In this document: piece after piece, positions 8,507 to 16,244 of the stretch
Layout of the letters: the number at the start of each line of letters is the position of its first letter
How positions within the stretch are numbered: the stretch's first letter is position 1
DNA from: Cyanobacteriota bacterium
GTDB lineage: Bacteria; Cyanobacteriota; Vampirovibrionia; Vampirovibrionales; Vampirovibrionaceae
Length of the DNA: 64,000 nucleotides
Assembly (NCBI GenBank): GCA_019751815.1
Contig: JAIEMW010000005.1
Coordinates: forward strand, 91,297 to 155,296
Direction: 5' to 3'
Program-made: the position numbers and the translations under genes
Notes under the pieces: generated by a model
Seen by the model: only the letters and a program-made list of their open reading frames with translations
Database searches by the model: none
What the model was told of the DNA's origin: nothing

Positions 8507-8740
8507 ATGAAGATTACCGTTCGAGAAGCAGCAGAGAAACGGGGGAAATCCCTGTATCGTCTTTCAGCAGATTTAGGAATCCCTCATCAAACCGTCTATG
8601 ATTGGGAGAATTTAAATAAATTGCCTCGCCCGGAACATATTGATGCGATCTGTCATTATCTCGATTGTAAGGTCAGCGAAATATTGAAACCGGAAAAATC
8701 AAACTATGCCGCTGACAGCGTATTAAATACTCCCTTCTAG
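8507..8740 (+). CDS. XRE-family HTH DNA-binding protein
   Basis: This 77-residue protein is an almost bare Cro/C1-type HTH domain: KSLYRLSADLGIPHQTVYDWEN gives the helix-turn-helix, and CHYLDCKVSEIL the typical closing helix. The ribosome site GGAGGG precedes ATG. It is 4 bp behind the resolvase gene, at the end of the replication block, so it is a candidate Cro-like switch between early and late expression. Confidence 0.83.
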   Translation: MKITVREAAEKRGKSLYRLSADLGIPHQTVYDWENLNKLPRPEHIDAICHYLDCKVSEILKPEKSNYAADSVLNTPF

Positions 8741-8852
8741 TCTGCTAAATTAAGAGTATATGTGATTCTCCTAGCCATAACAAAAGCGCGTTGACGGAAG
8801 AGCCGCGCCTCCTGAGAGAATCCAGGGGTTACAGATAGAAGGGGGATACCTC

Positions 8853-9230
8853 ATGGCATTTTTCGGAATGCGGTGCCCCCAGTGCAGATCCCGAGAGTTA
8901 GGAAAGAGAAGACGGGAAGGCGTTCGATACCAAGAGATTACCAATGATACGGGATTGCGCATTGGCGAGTATCGATACTACGGAATCCGCTGTTATGAAT
9001 GCCGATTCGAATTCTACTGCCAGGCACGCCATTTATTCGATGAATCGGACAAGCAGATTCAAAAGCGGATTGTCACGGAAGCGGAGTTTTTAAAAGCTAA
9101 AACCACCAAGCCGGGAACCGAACGGATCGGGTCTACCGCAAGCGAATTTACGTTGATGATTGCCGCCGGTGCGGATCATCCATACGCCTTACGATATTTG
9201 GAATTAACGAAAGGGGGTAACAAATCATGA
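8853..9230 (+). CDS. Zinc-ribbon protein, possible transcription modulator
   Basis: The protein has 125 residues. The N-terminal half has CPQC (about 8..11) and CYEC (about 49..52), separated by basic residues and beta-type segments, as in zinc ribbons of nucleic-acid-binding proteins. The C-terminal part is helical and unassigned. It has a strong ribosome site (AAGGGGG). Its stop overlaps the next small regulator by 4 nt, so the two are probably translated together. Confidence 0.7.
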   Translation: MAFFGMRCPQCRSRELGKRRREGVRYQEITNDTGLRIGEYRYYGIRCYECRFEFYCQARHLFDESDKQIQKRIVTEAEFLKAKTTKPGTERIGSTASEFTLMIAAGADHPYALRYLELTKGGNKS

Positions 9231-9391
9231 AAAAGAAAGCAGTAAAGATTTTATTTTGCATACCGGAGTTATTTTTAAGCGAAGTTGACAGGGTGGCCGA
9301 GAAAGAACAGCGCACCCGAAGCGAATTAATCCGGGAAGCGTTGCGGAGATATATCAACCAGAATCTGACAAGATTGGAACCCGTCTCATAA
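9227..9391 (+). CDS. Ribbon-helix-helix (CopG-type) regulator
   Basis: This 54-residue protein has a beta strand (VKILFCIPE), helix A (FLSEVDRVAEKEQ) and the typical RTRSELIREALRRYI second helix of CopG/MetJ-type dimers. ATG overlaps the preceding stop by 4 nt and follows AAAGGGGG. It is the last gene of the plus-strand early block, just before a terminator. It probably represses an early promoter, but the target is unknown. Confidence 0.8.
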   Translation: MKKKAVKILFCIPELFLSEVDRVAEKEQRTRSELIREALRRYINQNLTRLEPVS

Positions 9392-9418
9392 AAAAGGCCC
9401 CCATTTCTGGGGGCTTTG
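9387..9418 (-). terminator. Terminator repeat 1 (probably bidirectional), left border of the mer-like cassette
   Basis: A 6-bp GC stem (GCCCCC/GGGGGC, 9397..9402 and 9409..9414) is followed on the minus strand by a run of six T. It would end the minus-strand mer-like operon and perhaps the plus-strand RHH transcript. A near-identical 33-bp copy lies at 10365..10397 in the same orientation. Confidence 0.8.
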
Positions 9419-9439
9419 GGTTTATAAATTAACTATAGG

Positions 9440-9706
9440 TTAGGCAACGCATACGCCTGCATTACGCAGTGCTGTTTCATCAGTACAACCGCATTTGCAG
9501 CAATCCGATAGCTTACCATTCACTACGATCGCGGGAAGGCATTTAATCCCATGCTCCTTCGCTTTCGCTGCAATATCTGGTTGGCAGGTATCCAGGACTG
9601 TAACATCACAGGAAGGGCAGGAGACCAATTGTTTAATCTCCTCCACCGTCTCATCACAGACCGGACAGGCACAGCTATAAATTTCGATCTTCTGTTTGGT
9701 GTTCAT
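9440..9706 (-). CDS. Cysteine-rich thioredoxin-fold protein of the mer-like cassette
   Basis: The protein has 88 residues, 12 of them cysteines. A redox pair of thioredoxin type (CACPVC, Cys14/Cys17) sits after the first strand (KIEIYS), and the cis-proline region is CLPAIVVNGK. Extra cysteines (CPSC at 30..33 and CCKCGC at 69..74) look suited to binding soft metals. The start at 9706 is chosen because AAAGGAG lies correctly before it; an in-frame ATG at 9715 is too close to that site. It is the last gene after merR and the small membrane gene. A role in reducing or passing Hg(II) is inferred. Confidence 0.8.
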   Translation of the reverse strand: MNTKQKIEIYSCACPVCDETVEEIKQLVSCPSCDVTVLDTCQPDIAAKAKEHGIKCLPAIVVNGKLSDCCKCGCTDETALRNAGVCVA

Positions 9707-9887
9707 TAGTATCATCTCCTTTCTGGGATTTATTCCGTTTGATAGGGAAAAAGAAACTCAAGACTGCCAACAGCCCAAAACCGGCAGAGGAAGCCGAGCT
9801 AACACAGGAAGCCCAACAGCCTGAGCAAAAAAGGTTAGAAAGCCAAGCAGCGCCAAGCGCCAATAGGATCAAGATTCCTTGCAGCAA
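9675..9887 (-). CDS. Small Cys-containing membrane protein, putative mercury uptake protein (MerT-like)
   Basis: The 70-residue protein has two hydrophobic segments (about 4..19 and 36..48) joined by a Cys-rich turn (FCSGCWASC, Cys21/24/28), and a hydrophilic tail. MerT and MerC carry a membrane cysteine pair that takes Hg(II), and this protein is shorter than either. Start is TTG: AAAGGAG stands 7 nt upstream, inside the end of merR. It overlaps the next gene by 32 nt. The mer assignment rests mainly on the neighbouring MerR and is not certain. Confidence 0.6.
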   Translation of the reverse strand: MLQGILILLALGAAWLSNLFCSGCWASCVSSASSAGFGLLAVLSFFFPIKRNKSQKGDDTNEHQTEDRNL

Positions 9888-10294
9888 GCTTCACTCCTTT
9901 CAAAGGACAGGTTTTCTAAAATGGGACATTCACTGGCAGGATTCAAGTCAGCACAGGTGCTTAAGTGCTCCAAGGCTTTCTTGATAGCCAGTAAGTGATT
10001 CACTTTTTGATCAATCTCTTGGATCTTCTCTTGGATTTGCTCCATGACATCGGCACAGGTCACCGAAGGATCAGCCCGCAAAGAGAGCAGTTCTTTGATT
10101 TCTTTCAAAGTAAAACCAAGTTCCTGAGCCCGTTTAATAAAACGGATGCGGGCAACCATATCTGGAGAGAATGACCGACGACCGGATTCTGACCGGCTAG
10201 GCTCGGGTAATAATCCTTCCCGTTCATAGTAGCGAAGGGTTTCCACATTCACATGGCTTTGCTTTGCCAGTTGGCCGGTGGTTAGTTCCTTCAT
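9869..10294 (-). CDS. merR: MerR-family regulator, mercury-responsive type
   Basis: The protein has 141 residues. The N-terminal winged HTH (LTTGQLAKQSHVNVETLRYYE) and the coiled-coil dimer helix are typical. Cys80 (VTCADV), Cys114 (STCADL) and Cys123 (SECPIL) reproduce the spacing of the three Hg-binding cysteines of mercury MerR (about 35 and 9 residues apart). A further Cys pair lies near the end. The start at 10294 follows AAAGGAG; a longer frame from 10348 would begin inside the operator. It is the first gene of its own operon, as in many Gram-positive mer operons. Confidence 0.9.
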   Translation of the reverse strand: MKELTTGQLAKQSHVNVETLRYYEREGLLPEPSRSESGRRSFSPDMVARIRFIKRAQELGFTLKEIKELLSLRADPSVTCADVMEQIQEKIQEIDQKVNHLLAIKKALEHLSTCADLNPASECPILENLSFERSEACCKES

Positions 10295-10316
10295 GGCATT
10301 TCTCCTTTCTGCTAGC

Positions 10317-10348
10317 AGTTTACATCCTGTACTACGGTACGGAATCAA
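10317..10348 (-). promoter_or_regulatory. MerR-type promoter/operator
   Basis: On the minus strand a -35 TTGATT and a -10 TAAACT are separated by 20 bp. The spacer holds the dyad CCGTAC-cgta-GTACAGG, nearly the mer operator of Tn21/Tn501 (CCGTAC-N4-GTACGG). MerR promoters characteristically have a long 19-20 bp spacer that the activator untwists. It lies 23 bp upstream of merR and should drive the three-gene cassette. Confidence 0.85.
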
Positions 10349-10364
10349 GAGGTTTTGAAAAATT

Positions 10365-10397
10365 CATAAAAAAAGGCCCCCATTGCTGAGGGCTTTG
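10365..10397 (-). terminator. Terminator repeat 2, right border of the mer-like cassette
   Basis: Stem GCCCCC (10376..10381) and GAGGGC (10388..10393, one G-T pair on the minus strand), followed on the minus strand by a run of seven T. It terminates the DUF6573 gene. Apart from one A and two substitutions it equals 9387..9418. The two copies bracket the merR cassette as direct repeats. Confidence 0.78.
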
Positions 10398-10413
10398 ATC
10401 TTTCTGGCTTGTG

Positions 10414-10755
10414 TCAGTAGTCTTCAGGAAACATTAGCGTCCACCCGTTAACTTCGTTCTCAATGAGCCATAGACCGGGCGGTAGCTGCCAGATATCCCC
10501 TTTGTAATAGGCATACTGGAGTTTCGTTTGCAGGATGCTTTTCAGCTCATTCATGTCGATCTCGTCGGCCTCTTCCTCCTCTGGTTTTATCAGGAAGGGC
10601 TTGAACTCCTCCCACACGTGCTTGGTGAGCCGATTGATCAGCCGATTCTGAAATCGAACCTTCAGGGATGAAACATCTACTAGCTCGCCATCATTCATCG
10701 CGTCTTCATCGGTATAGACAAAGATGGGTTCTCCAAAAAACTCTTGAAAATTCAT
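10414..10755 (-). CDS. DUF6573-like protein
   Basis: The protein has 113 residues. The start FQEFFGEPIFVYTDEDAMND-G-LVDVS matches the DUF6573 family found in phages and conjugative elements near antirestriction genes. A glutamate-rich segment (about 64..74) follows. The start at 10755 is set by AAAGGAG. It lies just downstream of the ArdC-type gene on the same strand, 40 bp apart, and ends at terminator repeat 2. Function unknown; co-expression with an antirestriction protein suggests anti-host-defence or establishment work. Confidence 0.7.
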   Translation of the reverse strand: MNFQEFFGEPIFVYTDEDAMNDGELVDVSSLKVRFQNRLINRLTKHVWEEFKPFLIKPEEEEADEIDMNELKSILQTKLQYAYYKGDIWQLPPGLWLIENEVNGWTLMFPEDY

Positions 10756-10795
10756 GGTTGATACTCCTTTCATTGGCAAAGGAAAAGAGACCGCA

Positions 10796-11701
10796 CTAGG
10801 CGGCCTCCTCCTCTAGTTCGGTTTCTTCTAACTGGCCGGAAGACCGCATGATGAATTGATGGGCCTTGCTAGCTTCTGTCGCGGCCTTAAAGATGGCTTT
10901 CTTGTCGTTCTTTAAGACCCGGAGCCAAGAGGCAATGTAGGAGTCATGCTGTACTTCCCCTTCCAGGCCAAGATCGGCAAAGAGGAAGGCGGATCCCATT
11001 TCTGCAATCAGTTCCTCAAAGGCATAGGCTTCATCCCCGAAACGGCCTTTAAAGTCCCGATTCAGGCGGCTATGGTGGCCGGTCCAGTGGGTGAACTCAT
11101 GGAACAGGGTGCAATAGTAATCCTGGCCGGTTTTGAAGCGCTCCTTTTTCGGCATGCTGATAAAGTCAAATGTGGGAGTATAGCAGGCCCGGACGCCCAT
11201 GGCTTCGGTTTTAAGATCAGCCTTAGTGGCCTGGATCAGCTCTTCGATATGCTGGATATCCTGCCAGGTTTGTTCCCGCTTTGTGACTGGCTTCAGCTCG
11301 ATCCCTTCGCATTGCTCCAGGTTGAAGATGTTATACCATTTCAGAAAGGGAATGCGCTTGACGTTGTTTGGATCGCCTTCTCTGGGATCGGCAACCTGGG
11401 AGAAGTTCCAGTAAACAACCGTCGTGGATTTCTCTCCTCGCTTGACGTTGCCGCCTAATGCTTCCGCTTGTTTGTAGGAAAGCCAAGCGCTGCTGGCATA
11501 GCCCTTCTCTTGTTGCGTCATCCACAAAACCGGAATGTTGACGCCACGATAGGAAAATCCGGTTTTCATATTGTAGGGAATGCCCTCGAATCCGCCGTAA
11601 CGGCTTTGATCCCAGGGACACTTCCAGGGGCTGACACCCTTTTCCAGGGATGCAATGATCTTATCGGTAATCTCCTGATAAAGATCGCGTTGTGCTACCA
11701 T
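10796..11701 (-). CDS. ArdC-type antirestriction protein with zincin-like domain
   Basis: The protein has 301 residues. The N-terminal domain (about 1..130, from YQEITDKIIASLEKGVSPW to the GGNVKRGEKST region) is the ssDNA-binding ArdC/DUF1738 type. The C-terminal half holds the metallopeptidase motif HEFTHWTGH and a downstream Glu in FEELIAEMG. ArdC proteins protect incoming single-stranded DNA from restriction. The start at 11701 follows AAAGGAG. It precedes the DUF6573 gene on the minus strand and probably shares its promoter with the RHH gene upstream. Confidence 0.88.
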   Translation of the reverse strand: MVAQRDLYQEITDKIIASLEKGVSPWKCPWDQSRYGGFEGIPYNMKTGFSYRGVNIPVLWMTQQEKGYASSAWLSYKQAEALGGNVKRGEKSTTVVYWNFSQVADPREGDPNNVKRIPFLKWYNIFNLEQCEGIELKPVTKREQTWQDIQHIEELIQATKADLKTEAMGVRACYTPTFDFISMPKKERFKTGQDYYCTLFHEFTHWTGHHSRLNRDFKGRFGDEAYAFEELIAEMGSAFLFADLGLEGEVQHDSYIASWLRVLKNDKKAIFKAATEASKAHQFIMRSSGQLEETELEEEAA

Positions 11702-11774
11702 AGGAATAGCTCCTTTCTTTGGGGGCTTGCCCTGGATTGCTTCTTCGCGGGATTGATCCAGGGTATTTTTGTGA

Positions 11775-11990
11775 CTAATTTTTGAATCTGCTGTAATGCA
11801 GCTTGTTGACGGCATCTCGGACCACGTGGGATCGGTCCTCATACTCGGGCAAGTCGGCCAGCTCGTCTATCTGCTGATCGGTTGCCTCGGAGATTTTGAA
11901 CATCGACCGTTTGAGTCCTTTGGCTGGTCGGCCTCCGATGCCTTTTCGGCTTTTGTCCGTATTCGTTACTATCACCTCCAATCCAATCAA
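11775..11990 (-). CDS. Ribbon-helix-helix regulator (ParD/CopG-like)
   Basis: The frame has 71 codons. The last ~45 residues show an RHH pattern: strand MFKISEA, helix TDQQIDELADL, then RSHVVRDAVNKL. The start is unclear: a TTG at 11990 would begin the frame, but GGAGG overlaps codons 4-5 and no ATG follows at the right distance. It stands upstream of ardC on the same strand, 73 bp apart. Two related operator-like repeats lie directly upstream, so it probably regulates itself and the divergent terminase operon. Confidence 0.65.
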   Translation of the reverse strand: MIGLEVIVTNTDKSRKGIGGRPAKGLKRSMFKISEATDQQIDELADLPEYEDRSHVVRDAVNKLHYSRFKN

Positions 11991-11992
11991 AA

Positions 11993-12051
11993 TTTAGTTT
12001 CGTCTACACGAAACATAATAGATCAAGTTTTTAGTTTTGTCTACACGTTAC
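11993..12051. promoter_or_regulatory. Paired operator-like repeats between the RHH gene and the terminase operon
   Basis: TTTAGTTTCGTCTACACG (from 11993) recurs as TTTAGTTTTGTCTACACG (from 12030), 37 bp apart. The first copy contains a perfect 7-bp inverted repeat, GTTTCGT-ctac-ACGAAAC (11997..12014); the second is degenerate. The site lies between divergent genes, as expected for an RHH repressor that controls both. Confidence 0.65.
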
Positions 12052-12088
12052 TTTTAAATCGCCTCACAGAACCACTTTTAGGTGTAAA

Positions 12089-12487
12089 ATGAGTTCCCAA
12101 AATTCCCAAAATTTGCTGACCGAGACCCAACGGGAGGCGGCGGAAATGCTTGCTAATCCTGAGTTTGCAGCCCTTACCTTGTCTTCCCTTGCCGGGATGC
12201 TGGGAATTGACCGAAGGACTCTCTATAACTGGCGGAAGTTACCGGAGTTCCAGAAATATGTGGACTCCATCCGGAAAACACTCTTTGAGAACCAGCGGAA
12301 GGCGGTAGACGCCAAGCTGTTTGAGAAGGCCAAGGAAGGGGACAATGCTGCCATGAGGCTCTTCTATGAGCTGGGTGGATTCCTGGTTGTATCTAAAGGG
12401 GATGAACAGGAACTGGATGGCTTCCGCATTGTGATTGAACGGGCTGAACCGACAAAACCCGATGAGACCAAAGACAAAAAAGAGTAG
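12089..12487 (+). CDS. Putative terminase small subunit
   Basis: The protein has 132 residues. An HTH of phage type (TLSSLAGMLGIDRRTLYNWRK, about 29..50) is followed by a helical region with many charged residues and a lysine/glutamate tail. Small terminases bind pac or cos DNA with such an HTH and form rings. It precedes the large subunit by 195 bp. No catalytic motif is expected. Position and HTH make the call likely though not proven. Confidence 0.75.
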   Translation: MSSQNSQNLLTETQREAAEMLANPEFAALTLSSLAGMLGIDRRTLYNWRKLPEFQKYVDSIRKTLFENQRKAVDAKLFEKAKEGDNAAMRLFYELGGFLVVSKGDEQELDGFRIVIERAEPTKPDETKDKKE

Positions 12488-12682
12488 AGCAGGCGATAGA
12501 TCATCATTTGCTCTATCGGCTCATAGCCTGTGTCTTGGGCCTCTGGGTCACCCTGACCTGTTCTATTTTGGAGTAACCTGCCACTCTGAAGGGGGCCTAG
12601 ATGGGACCCGGAACCCGGCGGCCACCCCCCTTTAAGGAAATTTTGGCTATAAGCAGAGAATTTTGATACATAGGGCTTTTCT

Positions 12683-14107
12683 ATGTCTGAAGTTGCTTTT
12701 CTTCCAGAACATCGGTTTAAACCTGCCAACACCGCCCAGGAAGAGTTCCTTGATGCAGAGGATAAGATTGTGGCCTACGTCGGTGGGTTAGGTAGCGGCA
12801 AGACCCATGTTGGAGCCTTTTGGGCTATTACGATGATGTTGACCTATCGACATGCCCAAGGGTTGATTGCAGCCAACACCTATAAGCAACTCGAATCCGC
12901 GACTCTCCCCAAGGTCTTCCAACTGTTGGATGAACTGGGGGTTCGGTATCACTATAACTCCCAAACCAAGATTTTGAGGTTGAAATTGAAGGGGGCAACA
13001 GGACTCATCCATTGCCGGTCTTTGTCTGAATATCAGGATCTCCGAGGGATTGAATTTCTTTGGATTTGGTTGGATGAGACTCGGGATACCAAGGAGGAAG
13101 CGTTTAAGGTTGTTCTGGGCCGTCTCCGTCAGCGCATCTATCCCGATGGAAGACCGGTTCCAACCGCCATCCCTCCTTCTGAGAAATTGGATTTGGTCCC
13201 GACCAAGCTTAGGATTACCACTACACCCGACATGTTGAAGTGTAAGTGGCTTTATGATTACCTGCATAATTTGGAGATACGGCAGAAACTTTCTGAAGAT
13301 GGCATTAGTGTTCGGGAGATCAAGGCTTCCTCCCGGCAGAATCCTTACCTGGAGAAAGACTATATTGCCCTCCTGGAAGCCTCCTATGACTCAGAGCTAG
13401 CTAAGCAGGAGATTGAAGGGGATTGGGTCCTGATCCCTATTGGAAAGCCGGTATTTGGAACCTCTTTTGTTCCTAAAATTCACCTCGGGAAATTCACATT
13501 TAATCCCCATAAGCCCCTGATTATTGGTCTGGACTGGGGGTATCATCACCCGGCAGCGGTGTTTTGTCAGGAAGACTCCCAAGATCACTGGATTGTATTG
13601 GGAGAACTACTGGAACGAGACAAGGAAACCACCGAATTTTGTGAAGCCATCTGGAAATATATTAACCAACGGTTCCCAGAAGCCAAGGAATTTGATTGTT
13701 ACTGCGATCCAGCCGGAAAACAGCGTACCAGTAAGTCTCGAAAGTCCGATATTGAGATTGCACGGGAGTATAAGCTTTATCCTATTTGCAAAAAATCTGA
13801 GATTTTGGATGGAATTGCGGTCATTCGTCGTAAATTAGGCAAACTAATTGCGGGACTTCCAGCTTTAGTGATTGATGAGAACCATTGTCCCCTCTTGGTA
13901 GAAGGTTTTCGAGGGGCCTATCACTATCCCGAGAAGATAGACCCGGCTCAACCCGATAAATTGGTGCCTTTTAAAGACGGGAAATACGAACACCTCTTTG
14001 ATGCCCTGCGATATATCGGTATTAACAAGTATCACGTGATGAACCCTGGCCAGCGGACCGACAACCAACCCGCTTATGACGTGGTGGATCCGGTAACGGG
14101 CTACTAA
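12683..14107 (+). CDS. Terminase large subunit
   Basis: The protein has 474 residues, the normal length. The N-terminal ATPase has Walker A GGLGSGKT (Lys40) and Walker B LWIWLDE (Asp131/Glu132). The C-terminal RNase H-like nuclease shows GLDWGYHH (Asp284), CYCDPAG (Asp342) and LFDALRY (Asp440). It pumps and cuts phage DNA at the portal. It is followed 14 bp later by the portal gene in the usual order. The 195-bp gap upstream holds no gene that I can support and might include the packaging site. Confidence 0.95.
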   Translation: MSEVAFLPEHRFKPANTAQEEFLDAEDKIVAYVGGLGSGKTHVGAFWAITMMLTYRHAQGLIAANTYKQLESATLPKVFQLLDELGVRYHYNSQTKILRLKLKGATGLIHCRSLSEYQDLRGIEFLWIWLDETRDTKEEAFKVVLGRLRQRIYPDGRPVPTAIPPSEKLDLVPTKLRITTTPDMLKCKWLYDYLHNLEIRQKLSEDGISVREIKASSRQNPYLEKDYIALLEASYDSELAKQEIEGDWVLIPIGKPVFGTSFVPKIHLGKFTFNPHKPLIIGLDWGYHHPAAVFCQEDSQDHWIVLGELLERDKETTEFCEAIWKYINQRFPEAKEFDCYCDPAGKQRTSKSRKSDIEIAREYKLYPICKKSEILDGIAVIRRKLGKLIAGLPALVIDENHCPLLVEGFRGAYHYPEKIDPAQPDKLVPFKDGKYEHLFDALRYIGINKYHVMNPGQRTDNQPAYDVVDPVTGY

Positions 14108-14121
14108 ACAGGACGTTTGAT

Positions 14122-15939
14122 ATGACATTTGAAGCAACTACTTCCACGGTGAAGGACAAATTCCTTTCCGAGGAGCAACAAAAGCTTGTTGTCAAGCAAG
14201 TCATTGACAATTACGGCAAGGGCCGCCGGGCTCGACAGGAAAAAGAAGACGTTTGGCAACGCTGCTGGCGAGCTTATCACAATTACGTCGATAAGAACCT
14301 GTATCGGAAACAGCCCTGGCGCTCCAAGCTCCACCTGCCTTGGACCTTTCAGGCGGTGGAAGCGGGAGCCACAGAGCTTCAAGACCTGCTTTTGCCAAAC
14401 GATGAGGATTTCTTTTCGGTAGCCCCCATCACCACCGATGATGCTACCAATGGCGAGGTGATGACCAAGTATCTACAATATCTCTTCCGGCAAATGGCCT
14501 TTGTACCTTGTTTCAGTCTCTTTATCAAACAGCTTTGTGTCATTGGCAACAGCGTTCTCAAGGTCTATTGGAAACAGGATAAACGGATCATCACCCAGAG
14601 GCAGGTAGATCCCCTGACTGGCCAAGTGGTGAAAGCCAAGATGGAAGATTTGGTGTATGACGCTCCCATGGTGGAGGCCGTGGATATTCAGGATTTTGTC
14701 CTATATCCTGCCACCGGGAATATCAACAAGGCCATGTGTATTCACCGGATTGTAAAAAGTTTGGAAGAAGTCCAGAACAATCCGATTTATGGAAATACCA
14801 AAAAGATAAAGCCCAAACCTGTTTCCAATGCATCAGATCCTAATTCGAAAAATTATCGGTTAGAGAATAATTCTGTCTTTGGCATTAACACCCATGAGGA
14901 GGAAGCTACCCAGGATGGCGTGGAACTACTGGAAGCCTGGGGGGATTTTACCCTTGAAGGAAAAACCTACCGGAATTATGTGGCTACCATTGCCAATGAT
15001 AATACTCTGATTCGATTTCAGCCCAACCCCTATGACTATGGATTAAAACCTTTTGTCTTTGCTGTTTTGATTCCCATACCTGGACAAATCTATGGCATTG
15101 GCTTGGTAGAACCTTCTCTGGGTATCCAGTCCATGGCCAATACCATCAGCAACATCATGCTCGATGAAATGAAATTGAAATTGAACGGGCAATGGAAATA
15201 TGAAGAAGATGGTGTTTTTAATCCACAACAATTTGTGTCTCGTCCGGGTGGGACCGTCAAGGTTGGAAATATTGAAAATCTGGTACCGCTTCAACCGAAT
15301 CTTAACCTCAACGTCGGTTTTGCAGAATTAAATTCACTCAAAGCGGAATATGAGGAAACCACTGGGGTCACCAAATATTCCAAGGGCTCGGAGAGTACTG
15401 GGAAAACTCGGACCGCAAGGGAAGCGATTCTGCTTCAGCAGGCCGGGAATAAGAAGTTTACCCGCATTGCCAAGCATCTGAATGATATTGCACTGACCAA
15501 GGTCGTGGAGCTGGTGTATTTGCTGGTTCGGCAGTTTGGGGACCCTCAAGAGATCAGCCGCTATACCGGTGTTCCCATTGAGCAGATAGATATCAACATT
15601 CCCCTTTCGATGCTGGACTTCAAGATTACCGGTTTACAAACCAGCCTCTTGAAACAGCAGAACATTGAAAACACCGAACGGTTTGTAACGGGTGTGGCTC
15701 GGACACCGGGAGGGCAGTTTATCCGTTGGGATGTGATGACACGGAATTACTACAAACTCTTGGGTTTTGAAAATCCCCAGGAAGTAATGTGGGATCCGGC
15801 AACGGTTCAGCAAATCCAACAAGTACAACTTATGAATGCCATTGGGGTTCCGCCAGAATTGGCTTTTGGTGCCTTGGCTCAACAGCAACAGAACTTGGAG
15901 CCGGAAAGCCCAATCAGTTACGACACCATAGGGGGATAG
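14122..15939 (+). CDS. Portal (head-tail connector) protein
   Basis: The protein has 605 residues, directly downstream of the large terminase. The length, the basic N-terminus, GGT-type beta core and long C-terminal helices with a Gln-rich end (QQIQQVQLMNA) suit portals of podoviruses with DUF5309-type capsids. A segment GIGLVEPSLGIQSMANTISNIMLDEMK is typical of the stem/wing helix of T7-like connectors. It would form the dodecameric ring through which DNA enters and leaves. Confidence 0.85.
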   Translation: MTFEATTSTVKDKFLSEEQQKLVVKQVIDNYGKGRRARQEKEDVWQRCWRAYHNYVDKNLYRKQPWRSKLHLPWTFQAVEAGATELQDLLLPNDEDFFSVAPITTDDATNGEVMTKYLQYLFRQMAFVPCFSLFIKQLCVIGNSVLKVYWKQDKRIITQRQVDPLTGQVVKAKMEDLVYDAPMVEAVDIQDFVLYPATGNINKAMCIHRIVKSLEEVQNNPIYGNTKKIKPKPVSNASDPNSKNYRLENNSVFGINTHEEEATQDGVELLEAWGDFTLEGKTYRNYVATIANDNTLIRFQPNPYDYGLKPFVFAVLIPIPGQIYGIGLVEPSLGIQSMANTISNIMLDEMKLKLNGQWKYEEDGVFNPQQFVSRPGGTVKVGNIENLVPLQPNLNLNVGFAELNSLKAEYEETTGVTKYSKGSESTGKTRTAREAILLQQAGNKKFTRIAKHLNDIALTKVVELVYLLVRQFGDPQEISRYTGVPIEQIDINIPLSMLDFKITGLQTSLLKQQNIENTERFVTGVARTPGGQFIRWDVMTRNYYKLLGFENPQEVMWDPATVQQIQQVQLMNAIGVPPELAFGALAQQQQNLEPESPISYDTIGG

Positions 15940-15942
15940 CCT

Positions 15943-16242
15943 ATGTTTGACCATGAAGAGATTGCTTATGATGAAACATTGAATCAAGAAATCGAGAAAG
16001 CACAGCAGGAAGCTATTAAACGGGGAGAAACCTTTGAACACCTGTTAAGGGACCCGGCGTATCAACTGGCTAAAGCCCTTTTATCCGAACGATTTATCCA
16101 ACGCATTCCATCCATTCCTAATAATCAAGCCGGGATGTATGAAGCCTTTGGCATGCTGAAATTCCGGCAAGGAATTCAATTTGTGTTTGATTTTGTCGAG
16201 GGAACCGTTGCCTTGAAGAATCAATTTATTATCGAGGATTAA
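15943..16242 (+). CDS. Hypothetical protein between portal and scaffold
   Basis: The 99-residue product starts 3 bp after the portal stop with a strong ribosome site (AGGGGGAT). It is acidic and helical at the N-terminus and has no motif that I recognise. The position, same strand and spacing indicate a virion-assembly gene. An inverted methyltransferase gene meets it tail to tail, with only 2 bp between the stop codons. Confidence 0.65.
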   Translation: MFDHEEIAYDETLNQEIEKAQQEAIKRGETFEHLLRDPAYQLAKALLSERFIQRIPSIPNNQAGMYEAFGMLKFRQGIQFVFDFVEGTVALKNQFIIED

Positions 16243-16244
16243 TT

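Noticed and set aside
10295..10348. N-terminal extension of MerR
   Set aside because: The longer frame begins inside the mer-type promoter; the start at 10294 has its own AAAGGAG site and the family's usual N-terminus.
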